NCBI GenBank assembly: GCA_003508835.1
Contig: PUFA01000072.1
Location: 5,802,501-5,866,500 of the forward strand
From: Eonycteris spelaea
Taxonomy: Eukaryota > Chordata > Mammalia > Chiroptera > Pteropodidae
Direction: 5' to 3'
Length of the DNA stretch: 64,000 nt
In this document: piece by piece, positions 45,991 through 56,384 of the stretch
Position numbering within the stretch: position 1 is the first letter of the stretch
Layout: each line of letters opens with the position of its first letter
Position numbers and translations under genes: made by a program
Notes under the pieces: model-generated
Databases searched by the model: none
What the model was told of the DNA's origin: nothing
The model's input: the letters and a program-made list of their open reading frames with translations, nothing else

Positions 45991-46031
45991 GTGAGTGTGC
46001 GTGCGTGCGTGTGTGTGTGTGTGTGTGTGTG
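45991..46031. repeat. (TG)n with GTGC units, Z-DNA type
   Basis: Alternating GTGAGTGTGCGTGCGTGC then about 11 TG units. The alternating pyrimidine-purine order with CpG steps favours left-handed DNA. Confidence 0.9.
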
Positions 46032-46199
46032 AGATTAGTGATGGCTAGGACAATGAATTGGGGTAACGGTGAGTGGGAAACAGCACCGAGACTAAGATCG
46101 CTAAATAAATAATCATCATTAAAAGGGAATTGTTTTCCGCTTCTTTTTTGTTATATTTGTCATCTTCACTCAACGTTTGGGTCAATCAACTGGAGTTCA

Positions 46200-46385
46200 G
46201 TGTTAACGTGGCCAAGTTCTCTGTTTGGTGCTGATGAAAGCGAGCGAGCCCTGCCGATGAGAGAGGAAATCATTTCCAGCCGGAACTCCAGCCTGCGGTG
46301 TGTGTACCTCCACGCACGGAGAGAGCTGACATGCGCAGATCGCAACCAGCACCTTCACAGGGCCCGGGCGGGGGCGCCTTAGCTG
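46200..46385. promoter_or_regulatory. GC-rich CpG-retaining block
   Basis: About 13 CpG in 180 bp, ending in 'gggcccgggcgggggcgcct' (46360-46379). No repeat family and no gene are recognised. It is too short for a standard CpG island, and its function is unknown. Confidence 0.3.
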
Positions 46386-46479
46386 GCTTGACTCCTCACT
46401 GACCACCTCGCTGAAGAGGATACTCAGCCTGCACTGCCCCTCGGTGATCTGTATTTCTCAACGTGGTAGGGGGTCATGG

Positions 46480-46640
46480 AATATCAAAACTAAAAGGGGC
46501 CAAGGAGAATCTTCTTAAACAGATGACTCTGAAGCTTTGAGAGGTGAGAAGGTTGTTGGCCTGAGGTCTCACTCTAGCAGCTTCGGGACTTTCAACTCTA
46601 AGCACAGTATAGTTTGACATCGCACTGGCTCAATCTCCAT
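46480..46640 (-). mobile_element. MIR-type relic, minus strand
   Basis: 'aaacagatgactctgaagct' and 'ttgagaggtgagaaggttgt', then 'ggcctgaggtctcactctag', correspond to the reverse complement of the MIR core and 5' part. Confidence 0.52.
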
Positions 46641-47064
46641 CTTATCCTCATTTTAAATGAGGAGAATTTTTTCCTTCCCCCCTGTCATGCTGTCTTTTAA
46701 GGATTTAGACAAATTGCTTCTGGGGGTGGGGAGCAATCTCTTAATTACTAAGAGATGCAAATACAATGAATCCTCAAGAAAATGCTATTGATGGAGCTTC
46801 GCCCCAGTTGCATCACTTCTGGCCCGGGGCCACCCAAAACAGAGCAGGTAGGTGGTGTTTCTCTCTTTATGTCTCTGGATGTTTCAAAATAACTGGCTTT
46901 CAGGAAGAACTGCAACTGCATATGTTCCCGACATCACTCAAAAAGACCTGGGTACAACGAGGCGCGCTATGGGAAAGTGAAAAGGAAGAAAGAAAGAGGA
47001 AGAAAACCACACTGGTGCATAATAAAGCCAGGAGCAGGGCAGAGATCTAGAAGGCTTGTTGGTT

Positions 47065-47200
47065 CCAGCAATAACAAGAGCTGACATTTGTTACATGTTA
47101 ATTACACGGTATTGTCTTTTGGAGGTTAAATCAATCAGAAATTTCCTGTACAGCTAATAAAACTGAACCCATCTGTGGTTTGCCAGGTCACGTTAGACAC
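47065..47200 (-). mobile_element. Possible MIR-type relic
   Basis: 'aataacaagagctgacattt' resembles the reverse complement of a MIR tail, and 'gctaataaaactgaaccca' the 'gatgaggaaactgag' core. It is heavily decayed. Confidence 0.38.
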
Positions 47201-47329
47201 TGTCTCAGGACAAAGTTAGACGGCTCAGGCTTTAATTTGTTCTGGGCAGAAGAAATGAGAAACTGCGTCTTTAACTGAATGAGATGTGTTAGTGTTGTCC
47301 TATGGCAGACTGCTAAGTGGAAGAAAAAG

Positions 47330-47545
47330 CATTATGATAGCTGCCATTTATTGAAAGTGAATGTGTGTACCAGGCACTTCTCTGAGCACTACACAATAGA
47401 ATCTTGTTTGCTTGAAACTGAACTTGATGCAGGTTTATCTCCATTTTAAAGAAACAGAAACTGGATCTCGGCAAGTTGAAGTAAGGCTCCAAGATCACAC
47501 AGCTGGTAAACACTGCACTTAGAACTTGAGCTCAAGGTTGTCTAA
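47330..47545 (-). mobile_element. MIR-family SINE relic, minus strand
   Basis: 'tagctgccatttattgaaag', 'accaggcacttctctgagca', 'tctccattttaaagaaacag' and 'caagatcacacagctggtaa' are the classic reverse-complement MIR phrases in the right order. Confidence 0.75.
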
Positions 47546-47639
47546 TACCAAAATCTCAGCTTGTTTCTAATAAATCAGTATACACATTAAGTATTCAGCT
47601 AATACTTGGTGATTTCAACTGATACTAGTAAGACATATT

Positions 47640-47665
47640 TTAAGGGTAAAATCTTATAGCACCTA
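47640..47665 (+). repeat. 26-bp exact direct repeat, copy 1
   Basis: Identical to 50620-50645 over 26 bases, starting TTAAGGGTAAAA and ending TATAGCACCTA. The flanks differ on both sides. The sequence is not low-complexity and I do not recognise it as part of a known repeat consensus. Confidence 0.85.
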
Positions 47666-47669
47666 CTAA

Positions 47670-48865
47670 AAATGTTCATTTACTTGACTCTTTTCCATGA
47701 CTGAAGTTGTTTTGAATATTTAAACCATCGAGTGCTTCCCAAAACATTCAGCTATTTTATTTACTGAAATAATTCACAGACAGTCGATACCGTGCAAAAG
47801 ATTAGATGAGCCTTAAGTGGTTTTAAGTAAGAGTGCTTTAAGTAAAATAACGAATGACTGGGCTCAACAGACAACTCATTTTAAGTTAATTCTTATATAC
47901 ATTGGCTTTTGAGATTTATGCCATGAAAACTAAGACGTAGGTCCCTAGCTCTATTTTTTGAACCATTTTAAAATTTAACTCTTCCAAGAAGAAGTTTCTA
48001 GAGACCTGTACAGAGGCTCTACCCCTTCACTTTGTGACACCCCATGGCTTCTGTCATTATGCTTACTGTCATACCATTCATTTATTAGGAGCAAAATGTT
48101 CAAATGCAACAAATTAATGTAGTGCACAATGTTTATGACCCGTCGATTTTCAGACTTGTCCCAAATTCAGAGATGTTAAAATGTAAAAAAAAAAAAAAAA
48201 AGAAAAGAAAAAGTACATCTAAGCCTCCCCCCTCCCATTTCTTTAAAAAAAAAAAAAAAAAAAGACCCATGAAATATATTTTACATATCTTTTTTTCCTG
48301 CCATGTCTCGTCTAGGAACTGACTGGATCAATGTTGTAAATCAGAAAACTGGCTGCAGTAGGACTAGAAAATGTTTCAGATTTCCTAAGGTTATACGAAT
48401 TATTATCGAGAACGTTCACTTGGCCAAGGCGATCACAGGAGTAACGACAAAGATATGAACTTAGAGGGGATTTGAGGACAGAACTGTCCCCATTTTCCCG
48501 AAAGTGAGAGTGTGAAGGTGCTCGTCAACTCTTGTCCTGTTCTGCTGACTATCTCAGTTAGGTCAAGGTCAAAGAATGCCCAATCGACGCATGGAATTTT
48601 TTTGTCCTTACTTCATTTTATTTACTTATTTTTAGTTCACATTTTGGAGACTTCTGATGCTAAATGGGCCTTAAAGAGCAAGGGAATCACTCTTTGAAAA
48701 CAATCTAGTAGCTACGGAAACTACAAGCCCCATTTTGATAAGATCAGCTGAGTTAGTTTGTTGCCTTTCATGCTCCAGTGTCCTAAATAAATTCTTGTCA
48801 AAAAGAAATATTAAAATATTACCAACTCCTAATATTTTGTAAGTCAGGTACACCTATGAATCAGC
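47670..48865. other. Unique non-coding DNA with two poly(A) tracts
   Basis: No gene is recognised. A runs of 18 and 19 bases lie at 48185-48202 and 48245-48263, separated by a C/T-rich spacer. 48340-48430 faintly resembles a minus-strand MIR. Confidence 0.45.
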
Positions 48866-48869
48866 CACA

Positions 48870-48955
48870 ACGTACTTCTTCGAATTCCCTCAAGGCCCAT
48901 ACTGACTTGGCCCCATCCTGGTTCCCTTGTGAGAACTGGCTTCCAGGTAGTCTAG
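48870..48955 (+). mobile_element. Possible L2 fragment
   Basis: 'ccctcaaggcccatactgac' then 'ttggccccatcctgg' resembles the L2 'ttcaaggccctacatgatctggccc' block. It is short and isolated. Confidence 0.38.
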
Positions 48956-48959
48956 CCCT

Positions 48960-50390
48960 TTAATGGCTGCCTGATAAATGACACGCTGTATTCTTTTTAT
49001 GGGGATAATTCCCAGGCAACTGATTGGATACATGGAAATGACAGTTAGCAGAGGATTTCTGGCTGGGCTGGAGCCGTGCTGATTAACCGACACAGGTGGG
49101 ACTAGTATCCGTCAGCCTAAATTTCCTTCTGCAACATCTTTGTTGCTGTTAGGCAGACCTCTGGGTCATATCAAGATGTCAAAAGTGAATTCTTCAATGT
49201 GTATCAAGCCTGAAACTTGATTTTCCTTTTGGGCAATGTTTTTTCGGACAACACAAAGGGGAGAATTCAGTGCATTATCCGAAGGACTCAAGGTTCCAAA
49301 ACTGGATGAAGGAAAACTAATTTTGGAAGAAGGGAGAGAGAGAATTGAATTATATAAGTTTTTGGCTATCTAGACATGTAAATTCCAAGGTCAAAGCGAT
49401 TATGTCACTTTTCTGACAGGTCCAAAGAATCAACCCAATCTGTTTCCTTTTATGTTATGTGCTTAGAAAAAACTTCATTTTCTTCCTGTAGGACAAGTAA
49501 AACTTTGCTTATCTGGAGTTCAAGTTTTTGCCCATCTACTTAGACAGATATTAATCTAAGCCTGCCTCCCCACTTCTAAGGACGAAACTGTTTGACACAT
49601 CTTCTTGCTGTGTAGCATGCTCCGTTCTTAGACGATTTTTCCAAGCTTATCGCATGCACTTTGTCTCCAGCAACTGACAATATTGGTTTTACATGCATGC
49701 ATGAAGGACAGCTAAAATTTGGCAAGGAGTTACGAGTTGTTTTTTTTTTTTCCTATTTGGAAGAGGATAACGTTGAATTACTTACATAGTTCCCTTTAAA
49801 TCATGTACATGTGTGGCTTGGCCATGACATAAACTAAACTATCCTGATGTATACCCTTTATTAATGGGCACGGCTATTCTGGGGTCTGCCTCCTGGTCCC
49901 AAGTTTGTCATCACGACACACTATGCCAACACCACCTCATAAAATGTTCTTCCCTAGTTTATAACTATTTCATCATTCCAGAGAGACAAAAAAAATTATC
50001 GTGAGGATAAATGTTAAATTATACACTCAAGAAAACATATTCTTAAGTAAAACTGGGGAATGAGCCAAATTTAACTGAAGCTCATGCAATAATATTTTTG
50101 AGGTTTAGCTCCTCTTTCTTTTGATACTTAATTTCTTCCATTTCCCAGCATCCCCATGACTTTATTTAACTAGTCAGAGTCCCTTAAGTGCCTTGTCTAG
50201 GCTGCTGTCTCTCAATATTAAGCTCAAAAGTCTTTCTTGCTACTTCTTTTGCTCATCTGACCCCTTCCATCTGATCAGATTTCAAATGAGCTTACAGCAT
50301 ACACGTAGGACAGTAATCTGATTAAACACATCTGCAATATTGCATGAAAAGTGATAACTCATGAGTTAGCTCATGCCGCTTCACTTTCTA
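48960..50390. other. Unique non-coding DNA
   Basis: No gene is recognised. A 12-base T run is at 49740. The pyrimidine-rich text 50100-50290 may be the upstream body of the L2 that follows. Confidence 0.42.
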
Positions 50391-50394
50391 TCTT

Positions 50395-50700
50395 CCAGAA
50401 ATCTTTCTGCTTCCTCTATTCCTAGTTTCCTGGAACATCTTCAATGTTAATTCTAATTCTTTCTTTTCCTTGACACCTTCTCTGATCTCAGCCCCCAACC
50501 CCCAGCGTATGGAGAGCTCTCACTTCCTTCTAGAATTCATTCATGCACAGCTTTAATTAGATGGTGCTATTATAACCTTTATAACAGGCTCTCTTTTACA
50601 TGATTCTATTCTCCAAAAATTAAGGGTAAAATCTTATAGCACCTAATTAAGTGCAAATCAAGTTATACATTCTTGGAAGGAGGAGGTTTATGGTCATTGG
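50395..50700 (+). mobile_element. L2 relic, left part (split by a MIR)
   Basis: 'cttccagaaatctttctgct' and 'ccttgacaccttctctgatc', then 'tcagcccccaacccccagcg', match the L2 'gaagccttccctgatccccca' block. The expected tail reappears at 50940 after a MIR insertion. Confidence 0.5.
50620..50645 (+). repeat. 26-bp exact direct repeat, copy 2
   Basis: Second copy of the element at 47640-47665, here inside an L2-like segment. Confidence 0.85.
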
Positions 50701-50724
50701 AGAGACCATACATAGGAAATGGAC

Positions 50725-50816
50725 TTGAGAAGACCAAAGGTCAGTTTTTTTCTCTGTCATTTTCTAACTGTGTGACCCTGAACATGTTATCTTTTCAGAG
50801 CTGTTTTTATATTCTG

Positions 50817-50847
<31 letters not shown>

Positions 50848-50935
50848 ATAACAAACGCTATCTCTTAGGGGTATAATGAGTAGCTAAATAAGCTACAACA
50901 TATAATTTGCTTAGTGTACACCTGGCAGGTGGCCT
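50725..50935 (+). mobile_element. MIR-family SINE with an expanded internal A27 tract
   Basis: 'cattttctaactgtgtgacc' then 'ctgaacatgttatcttttc' and 'atattctgtaaa' match MIR. Twenty-seven A (50818-50844) follow at the 'tgtaaaatgagga' position, then 'ggaataacaaacgctatctc' continues the MIR body. The A run has grown inside the SINE. Confidence 0.72.
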
Positions 50936-50939
50936 GGAC

Positions 50940-51030
50940 AGTGTTGATAACCTTATGCATCCTTTTATCCTCAGTACCTAGCTCTGTGCTTGATTTTCAG
51001 CAATAAACTTTTTAAATTGATATTGCTGCA
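50940..51030 (+). mobile_element. L2 relic, right part (3' tail)
   Basis: 'ttatcctcagtacctagctc' and 'tgtgcttgattttcagcaat', then 'aaact', match the L2 'tatccccagcacctagcacagtgcctgg' and 'caataaat' tail. Confidence 0.58.
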
Positions 51031-51034
51031 AGCG

Positions 51035-52170
51035 TGAATTTATGCTAACCCCTCTCTCTCCCTGATAACTTGTTTGTCTTCATTCCATCACCTGATTCTC
51101 AGTGAGTCGAACTCTTTACGAGGAAACACGTGATGTTAATTTGAGGGGCTGCTTCAGGCATCCCGCGCTATCCAGCAGCCCACGGGGGGGAGGCCACTGT
51201 TTGGATCCCACCCTTCAGGAAATTCAGCCATGAGCAGCTTTATGGACTAAAGAAAGAAGGCACAGTTGAAAATTCACAGCATGCTGTAAGCTTTCCCTTT
51301 CGATACAAAATAATCGAGGGTTTGATACAGTCAGAATCCCTGTGAGAGCTGGCAGAAGAGTTCCAAGGATGAGCCAGTGGAGGCACACATTGGAGTGGGG
51401 AGGACTCTACTGCTCAACTCTACTTCAGTGGTTTCTTCCTACCCTTGTGCTGGACCAGGAATGAGCAGTGTGTCTTGTCTGGGGTGGTTGAGCTTTGGGA
51501 GGTTTTTCCGTACGGTCCCCTAGAGGGCGCAACAACTCTCTTCCTCATGTTTTCAGCTAATGGCCAAAGGCACAGGTAACGTTGGAAAGTTAATCCGTTC
51601 TATGCAACAGCAAGACTCGAGTGGTTCAGAATTTAGTTGCAAATAATTTGGACCCAATGTCAACTGGTTAACCGCATCACCTAATACTTATAAAATGCCT
51701 ACTGTGTGTCTGTTTTCTTCTGTTGGCACTTGCAACTGGACACTATGAACACTAAACGGACCTCCATTCTTCAATAATCTAAGCTGATCTCTATACTTAG
51801 GTCAACCGAAAATGTAATTTTAGTACATGTGCTGCTGAAGTGAACACAAAGCATAATTTTTAAATCTGTTGTTTTATTTTTAAAAAGTATTCTTTGTCTC
51901 ATTCATAAAGGAATACTGAAAATTGTATCTTTATTTGGTAACTACGCTTTAGTTTTCATTTTAATGAAGAATGTCCTGATTTCCTGGAATAAATTTACTT
52001 TTTATATGATTGTTTCATATATAGATTAAAAATTGCATCTTTTTTACTCAGACATTCATTGGAAACATGGATGTTTCTTTAATCATTAAATATTTATACT
52101 TTCAATTAATATAATGCTAAATTGAGGAAATGCCTGTCTAAGGCCATTTTATTATTTATAAACAAGGATA
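51035..52170. other. Unique non-coding DNA
   Basis: No gene or repeat is recognised. The first 500 bp hold moderately retained CpG and a CTCF-like core at 51517-51530. The remainder is AT-rich. Confidence 0.45.
51517..51530 (+). promoter_or_regulatory. CTCF-like core motif
   Basis: CCCCTAGAGGGCGC agrees with CCASYAGRKGGCGC at 13 of 14 positions; only the third position differs. It is the best CTCF-type match I found in the window, in unique sequence. Confidence 0.42.
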
Positions 52171-52179
52171 TTAGAACAT

Positions 52180-52290
52180 ATCTTATAAGGCTGTTTTAAG
52201 AATAAAATGAAACAATCTCTGTGAAGCACTTAGCACAATGCCTGTCAGGTAGCAAGCACTCAATAAACAGCAGCTGTTATCATAAAGGAC
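52180..52290 (+). mobile_element. MIR-family SINE relic, 3' half
   Basis: 'aaggctgttttaagaataaa', 'gtgaagcacttagcacaatg' and 'cctgtcaggtagcaagcact', then 'caataaa', match the MIR 3' half closely. Confidence 0.75.
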
Positions 52291-52294
52291 ATAA

Positions 52295-54085
52295 AATTTT
52301 GTGGCATGACATTCTAAAACCTTTAAGAAGGCAGTTTTACCACAAAAAAGGCATCTGATTCTCATTAATCTTTTGGGTGTCACTTACTGATTACAGAAAA
52401 TATACATAGGTGTAGTACACATGTAAGAGATGATCTGGGAAATAGATAAGAGTGGTTAACATGAGGAAAACATACACACACACACTCATGCACACAAGCA
52501 CACACGACTCTCACCTAGACGATCTGAACTGTGTCAGTGACTTGGAACTGTGAAACTGTATCAAATTTTTATCACATTTTAGTAATCCCGGTGCCAATTT
52601 ATTTACATACAACTTTTTTTTTTTAATTTCTGAAAAAAAAATTTATCTTGGCAATTTTTTAAGTCAAATCTAGATAACAAAATAGCTCATCAAAGACAGA
52701 TCAAATCTTTGTGATTCAAGATCTGGAAGATAAAGGAGATTCATAACCTCCGCATGCTCTTTCTCAATTCCATCTTCCTTTTATAGAAATAAATGTGTCT
52801 CTGAGACACTGTCAATATCACATAGACATAATTGCCAACACCTTACCTCATCTCCTCCATTCAGTTAGAAAATTATGGGCATCTGACTCAGTGAAAGGGA
52901 ACCAGTTCAACATGGCTTCCTCAGAGGCAGCACGTGACTGTGCGTGGATTAGCAAATAGCTCAGGGGGTTGATTTTAGGTGCTGGAGAGCTGCAGGACCA
53001 CAGAAATCCAGTCTCAGCTCCTAGCTGATGTTTGAAACTCCACTGGACTCAATTCTCTCCTTTCTTGCAGGTTTTGATATGTGTGAGAAATGTAACTTTC
53101 TGCTGTTTTGGTTCAAGAATTTGAGTAAAATAATCCAGTAAAAAAAAAAAAAAAAGAGAGAGACCCACAACTCAAGGCTGACATCATGAAGAGATAAGAC
53201 CAATATCTTCCAAGTTTTGTCAAAAACCTCCTAGGTGAATGGGTGAGGCTACACTTCCAGTTTCTAATTGTGTCTGTCAGATTTTACTTCCTGAGTGAGA
53301 AGTGTCTTCTTTACTCTCTTGTCCTTCTCCTATCTTCGATCCATGCCCTTGCTTTAGCTTTTGATGCACAAATATGTATCCATACGGATACGTGTACACT
53401 GTACTGTTTTCTGTGGGTGTTCAGGGCAGGCTTACGTGATCTGTGGCTTTGGCGGCCTGATTTGGGTTTTGCCCTTGAGAAAAACTCTGGTTCTGACGTG
53501 TGTATGTAGTAAATGAAGCGTATTAATGGCATAACTGGCACATGGTGGGTCATGCCGTAACCCCAGATTGCATGGAGACCTCAACAGTGGGCTGACTTGG
53601 GAATGGCACGTTGCACTTGGCCTCTGGTAACCTCCTCGAGTCTCCCCTTCTGGGTGAGGTGCGTAGAGTTGGGGTTGTCCCGGTTCTTGACAGTTGCGTT
53701 TGTTCAAAGCAAACATAATACACTTACATAATAAAAAACTGTGTGCTACACATGGAAAAAAAAAATTACTACCCTGAAGATTACCTTTGCCAGTCTCCTC
53801 CCCCTCCCTTGGGCATCACTCTGTCAAAACAAAGAGAGGCTGGGAAAGGTGTGAGAATATCTATTTCACCCACTGAATACAAAAGTGCCCTTTGTCGGCC
53901 GGGATGGTAGATAACATATAACCTTGTCCCACTTAAGCTGAACCCAGAAAGTGATTTACGGAGGAGAGTTCGAATGTCTAGGTCAAAACCTAACTTGAGC
54001 TGAGGTGAGTGGATAGTCTTTAGGACCAAGGAATGACTATTTGAGAGGCGAAGAAACTCTTCCTGGAGTATACTACACCCACGGC
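52295..54085. other. Unique non-coding DNA with short simple repeats
   Basis: No gene is recognised. A CA-rich run spans 52471-52505 and an A16 run ends near 53155. Overlapping frames at 53243-53716 on both strands are random in content. Confidence 0.45.
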
Positions 54086-54089
54086 ACTA

Positions 54090-54200
54090 ATTCCAGGTAC
54101 CGAAGGAATTCCGGTATCCTGAAAGTGAAGAGTGCATTTTGCAAGTCTGAGCTTCCCAGAGATGCTGATGCAGACAGGCAGGTGTTCCTCTAAGGCACGC
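54090..54200 (+). mobile_element. Possible MER5A-type relic
   Basis: 'ctgagcttcccagagatgct' then 'gatgcagacaggcagg' resembles the 'aagttcccaggtgatgctgatgc' part of MER5A. The terminal repeats are not visible. It is covered by a 155-codon frame (54132-54599) that I treat as chance. Confidence 0.4.
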
Positions 54201-54204
54201 AGCT

Positions 54205-54968
54205 GCCAAGGAGGCCAGCTGTTCCCTCCAGGCTTACTACGAACGCTGTGCTGGATGGCCCAGGGCTCAGGGGGTTCTCGAGTCACAGGACTTTGTGTCC
54301 TAAAACTAGGGAAGTCCTGGGCACACTGGGATGAGTTGCTCACCCTTCAGGGCCGACAGCCTGATCAACTCAAACCAAGCACTAGGAAGAAGATAATAAA
54401 AGGTTGTTCTGATGGATTAGTGTCACAATGCTGTAACCTCTCAGGGGTTAACTCTGCGGCTCTGGTCCTTCTGGTGTTGACCTCCCAGACCCGGGAACAT
54501 GTTATTCCATTTGCCATGGCCTTACAGTCTTCACTGTCACCTGGAAATTCACATTCTAAAAACTGCTTCGAGGCCAAAGAAAAACTAGTGTTGAACTAGA
54601 CAGCTTTCATTTTCCCAGTGGATTTGATTTTTGGTCACTGACGACAGATGTTTTGAGTTTAAGTGAACAAGGCCAGAAAAAAATGTGCAGATGTCCAATT
54701 CTTTGCAGATTATTATATAGGGACATTTTATACCCCATATAATAAAAAATGAGTTGGGTTTATTATATGCTAAACAACAATAACAATCACAAGTTGGACA
54801 GTAAATTAGCTGGACAGACATTTATTTTATCCTTTTACTGGCAAAACAACTTTAATTTCATGCTCCAGATAAACTTATTTTTACGTTCTATGTTTGAAGG
54901 TGCTTTGCCAAACTGACACTAACAGTGTTATTATGAAGATGGTAAAATGTGCTCTGGAGCCCTCTGTT
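54205..54968. other. Unique non-coding DNA
   Basis: No gene or repeat is recognised. Confidence 0.45.
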
Positions 54969-55209
54969 CTATAAAGCAACAGTCCCCAACCTTTCTGGTA
55001 CCAGGGACCGGTGCTCCTACGAGAATCTAATGCCTGATGACCTGAGGCGGAGCTGAGGCGGTGATGCTGGCGCTGGGGAGCGGCTGCAATGTAGATGAAG
55101 TTTCACTAGCTCACCCACCACTCACCTCCTGCTGTGCAGCCCGGTTCCTAACAGGCCATGGACCTGGTACCGGTCGGTGGCCTTGAGATGGGAGACTTCT
55201 GCTACAAAG
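54969..55209 (+). mobile_element. Small hAT-type DNA transposon with 8-bp target duplication
   Basis: The element spans 54977-55201. The left end CAACAGTCCCCAACCTTTCT and the reverse of the right end (CAGAAGTCTCCCATCTCAAG) are diverged inverted ends of a common mammalian non-autonomous hAT whose consensus begins CAGCGGTCCCCAACC. Flanks CTATAAAG (54969-54976) and CTACAAAG (55202-55209) agree at 7 of 8 bases, and the first fits the hAT target pattern nTnTAnAn. The interior is shortened to 225 bp by a deletion just after the left end. There is no transposase. The family name is uncertain (Tip100 group suspected). Confidence 0.8.
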
Positions 55210-56350
55210 TACTTGGGAAACACAGCCAATAAGAGTCCCACTCTCGTGTTGTTTGTAAGGTACAGAACACACTGGGTTGGCCATTTCTTTTATGCATGAG
55301 CCTGTAACTGCCCCCAGCCTTTCTATCCGTCCATCTTTTCTCAAAATTCTTCTCATGAGTTAGGTTTCATGATACACATTTCATGATACACATTCAGGTA
55401 ACAAATAAGTCGTTGCACTTTAATAGCCAGCATTTGAAAGAACAGAGACGGTCAAGCTTCCACACCCTATGCGGGGCCCAAGCAGTAGGCAGAAACTTCC
55501 TGGAGGTCTGATCACTCTTCTGAAAGGCCTATGACATCATGTGCTCCCAATAAAAAAAGGCCCATTCTATAAGTGGCATCCTGCCACCGCCCAGTGATAC
55601 CACAAGAACGCCAGCCTTCCCCTCACAGACTCGTGTCCCGCGAGCACTAGATGGCTCGTTGCTTGCTCTTTCCATGGACAACAGACGCCTCCTGAAAGGC
55701 CTTGTCCATAGTCACAGTCACACCGACCAGCCTCCACCGCTACTGGGAGACTCTGTGTCCTCTCAGCAGCATTTGGTACATTCCATCAACCCCCCTTACA
55801 TCTGTATATGGGGAGTGTCTTCTTCTGAGCAATAAGAAGGAAAAAAAAATGCAAGGGCTCCACTACATTACTCTGTTAATAAACCTCATCATGGTTATAT
55901 TTAAGGTATGTATCTTAGGAGGTATGAAAAGCACATCCCCAGTACACACACAGTGATACATGATGAATTTTATCCAGTATTTCCCTTTTCGTCACACATA
56001 CTAGGTTTTCCTTGCCAGAGGAAATCAAGAAGCGCTGTTGTAGCGCTCCACTACAGATACTCAATTTGGTTACAAATACCTTACCCTCAGCCATTACTAC
56101 CGCGTTGTCTGCAGGTGTGTGTCAGCAGGCGCGGCATCTCAGAGTAACCGTCTTTCCCCTGAATGAAGAGCCAGGGACACTGAGAGGCGGGTAACTCGTC
56201 CCATCTCTCGGATCAGGGATTTTCTGTTTACACCTTTTTTATGGTATGAGGTAGAATATAACTTTCCCAGGTTTTATTTATAGCTATACATTTTCAGTGG
56301 CTTCTTCAGTTTTAAAATTCCATTTTACTAAAGTAAAGCATCTAATAATT
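55210..56350. other. Unique non-coding DNA with a 14-bp tandem duplication
   Basis: TTCATGATACACAT is duplicated exactly in tandem at 55366-55379 and 55380-55393. No gene is recognised; frames up to 84 codons look random. CpG is moderately retained at 56010-56200. Confidence 0.5.
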
Positions 56351-56355
56351 CTAGT

Positions 56356-56380
56356 AAAACAAAACAAAACAAAACAAAAC
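56356..56380. repeat. (AAAAC)5 microsatellite
   Basis: Five perfect AAAAC units. Confidence 0.93.
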
Positions 56381-56384
56381 TTAG

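Noticed and set aside
46360..46379. GC-rich text resembling a CTCF core
   Set aside because: Only about 11 of 14 positions fit and the key A before the G run is missing.
54132..54599. 155-codon plus-strand frame
   Set aside because: No domain; the start region resembles a MER5A relic and the frame overlaps minus-strand frames of similar length.
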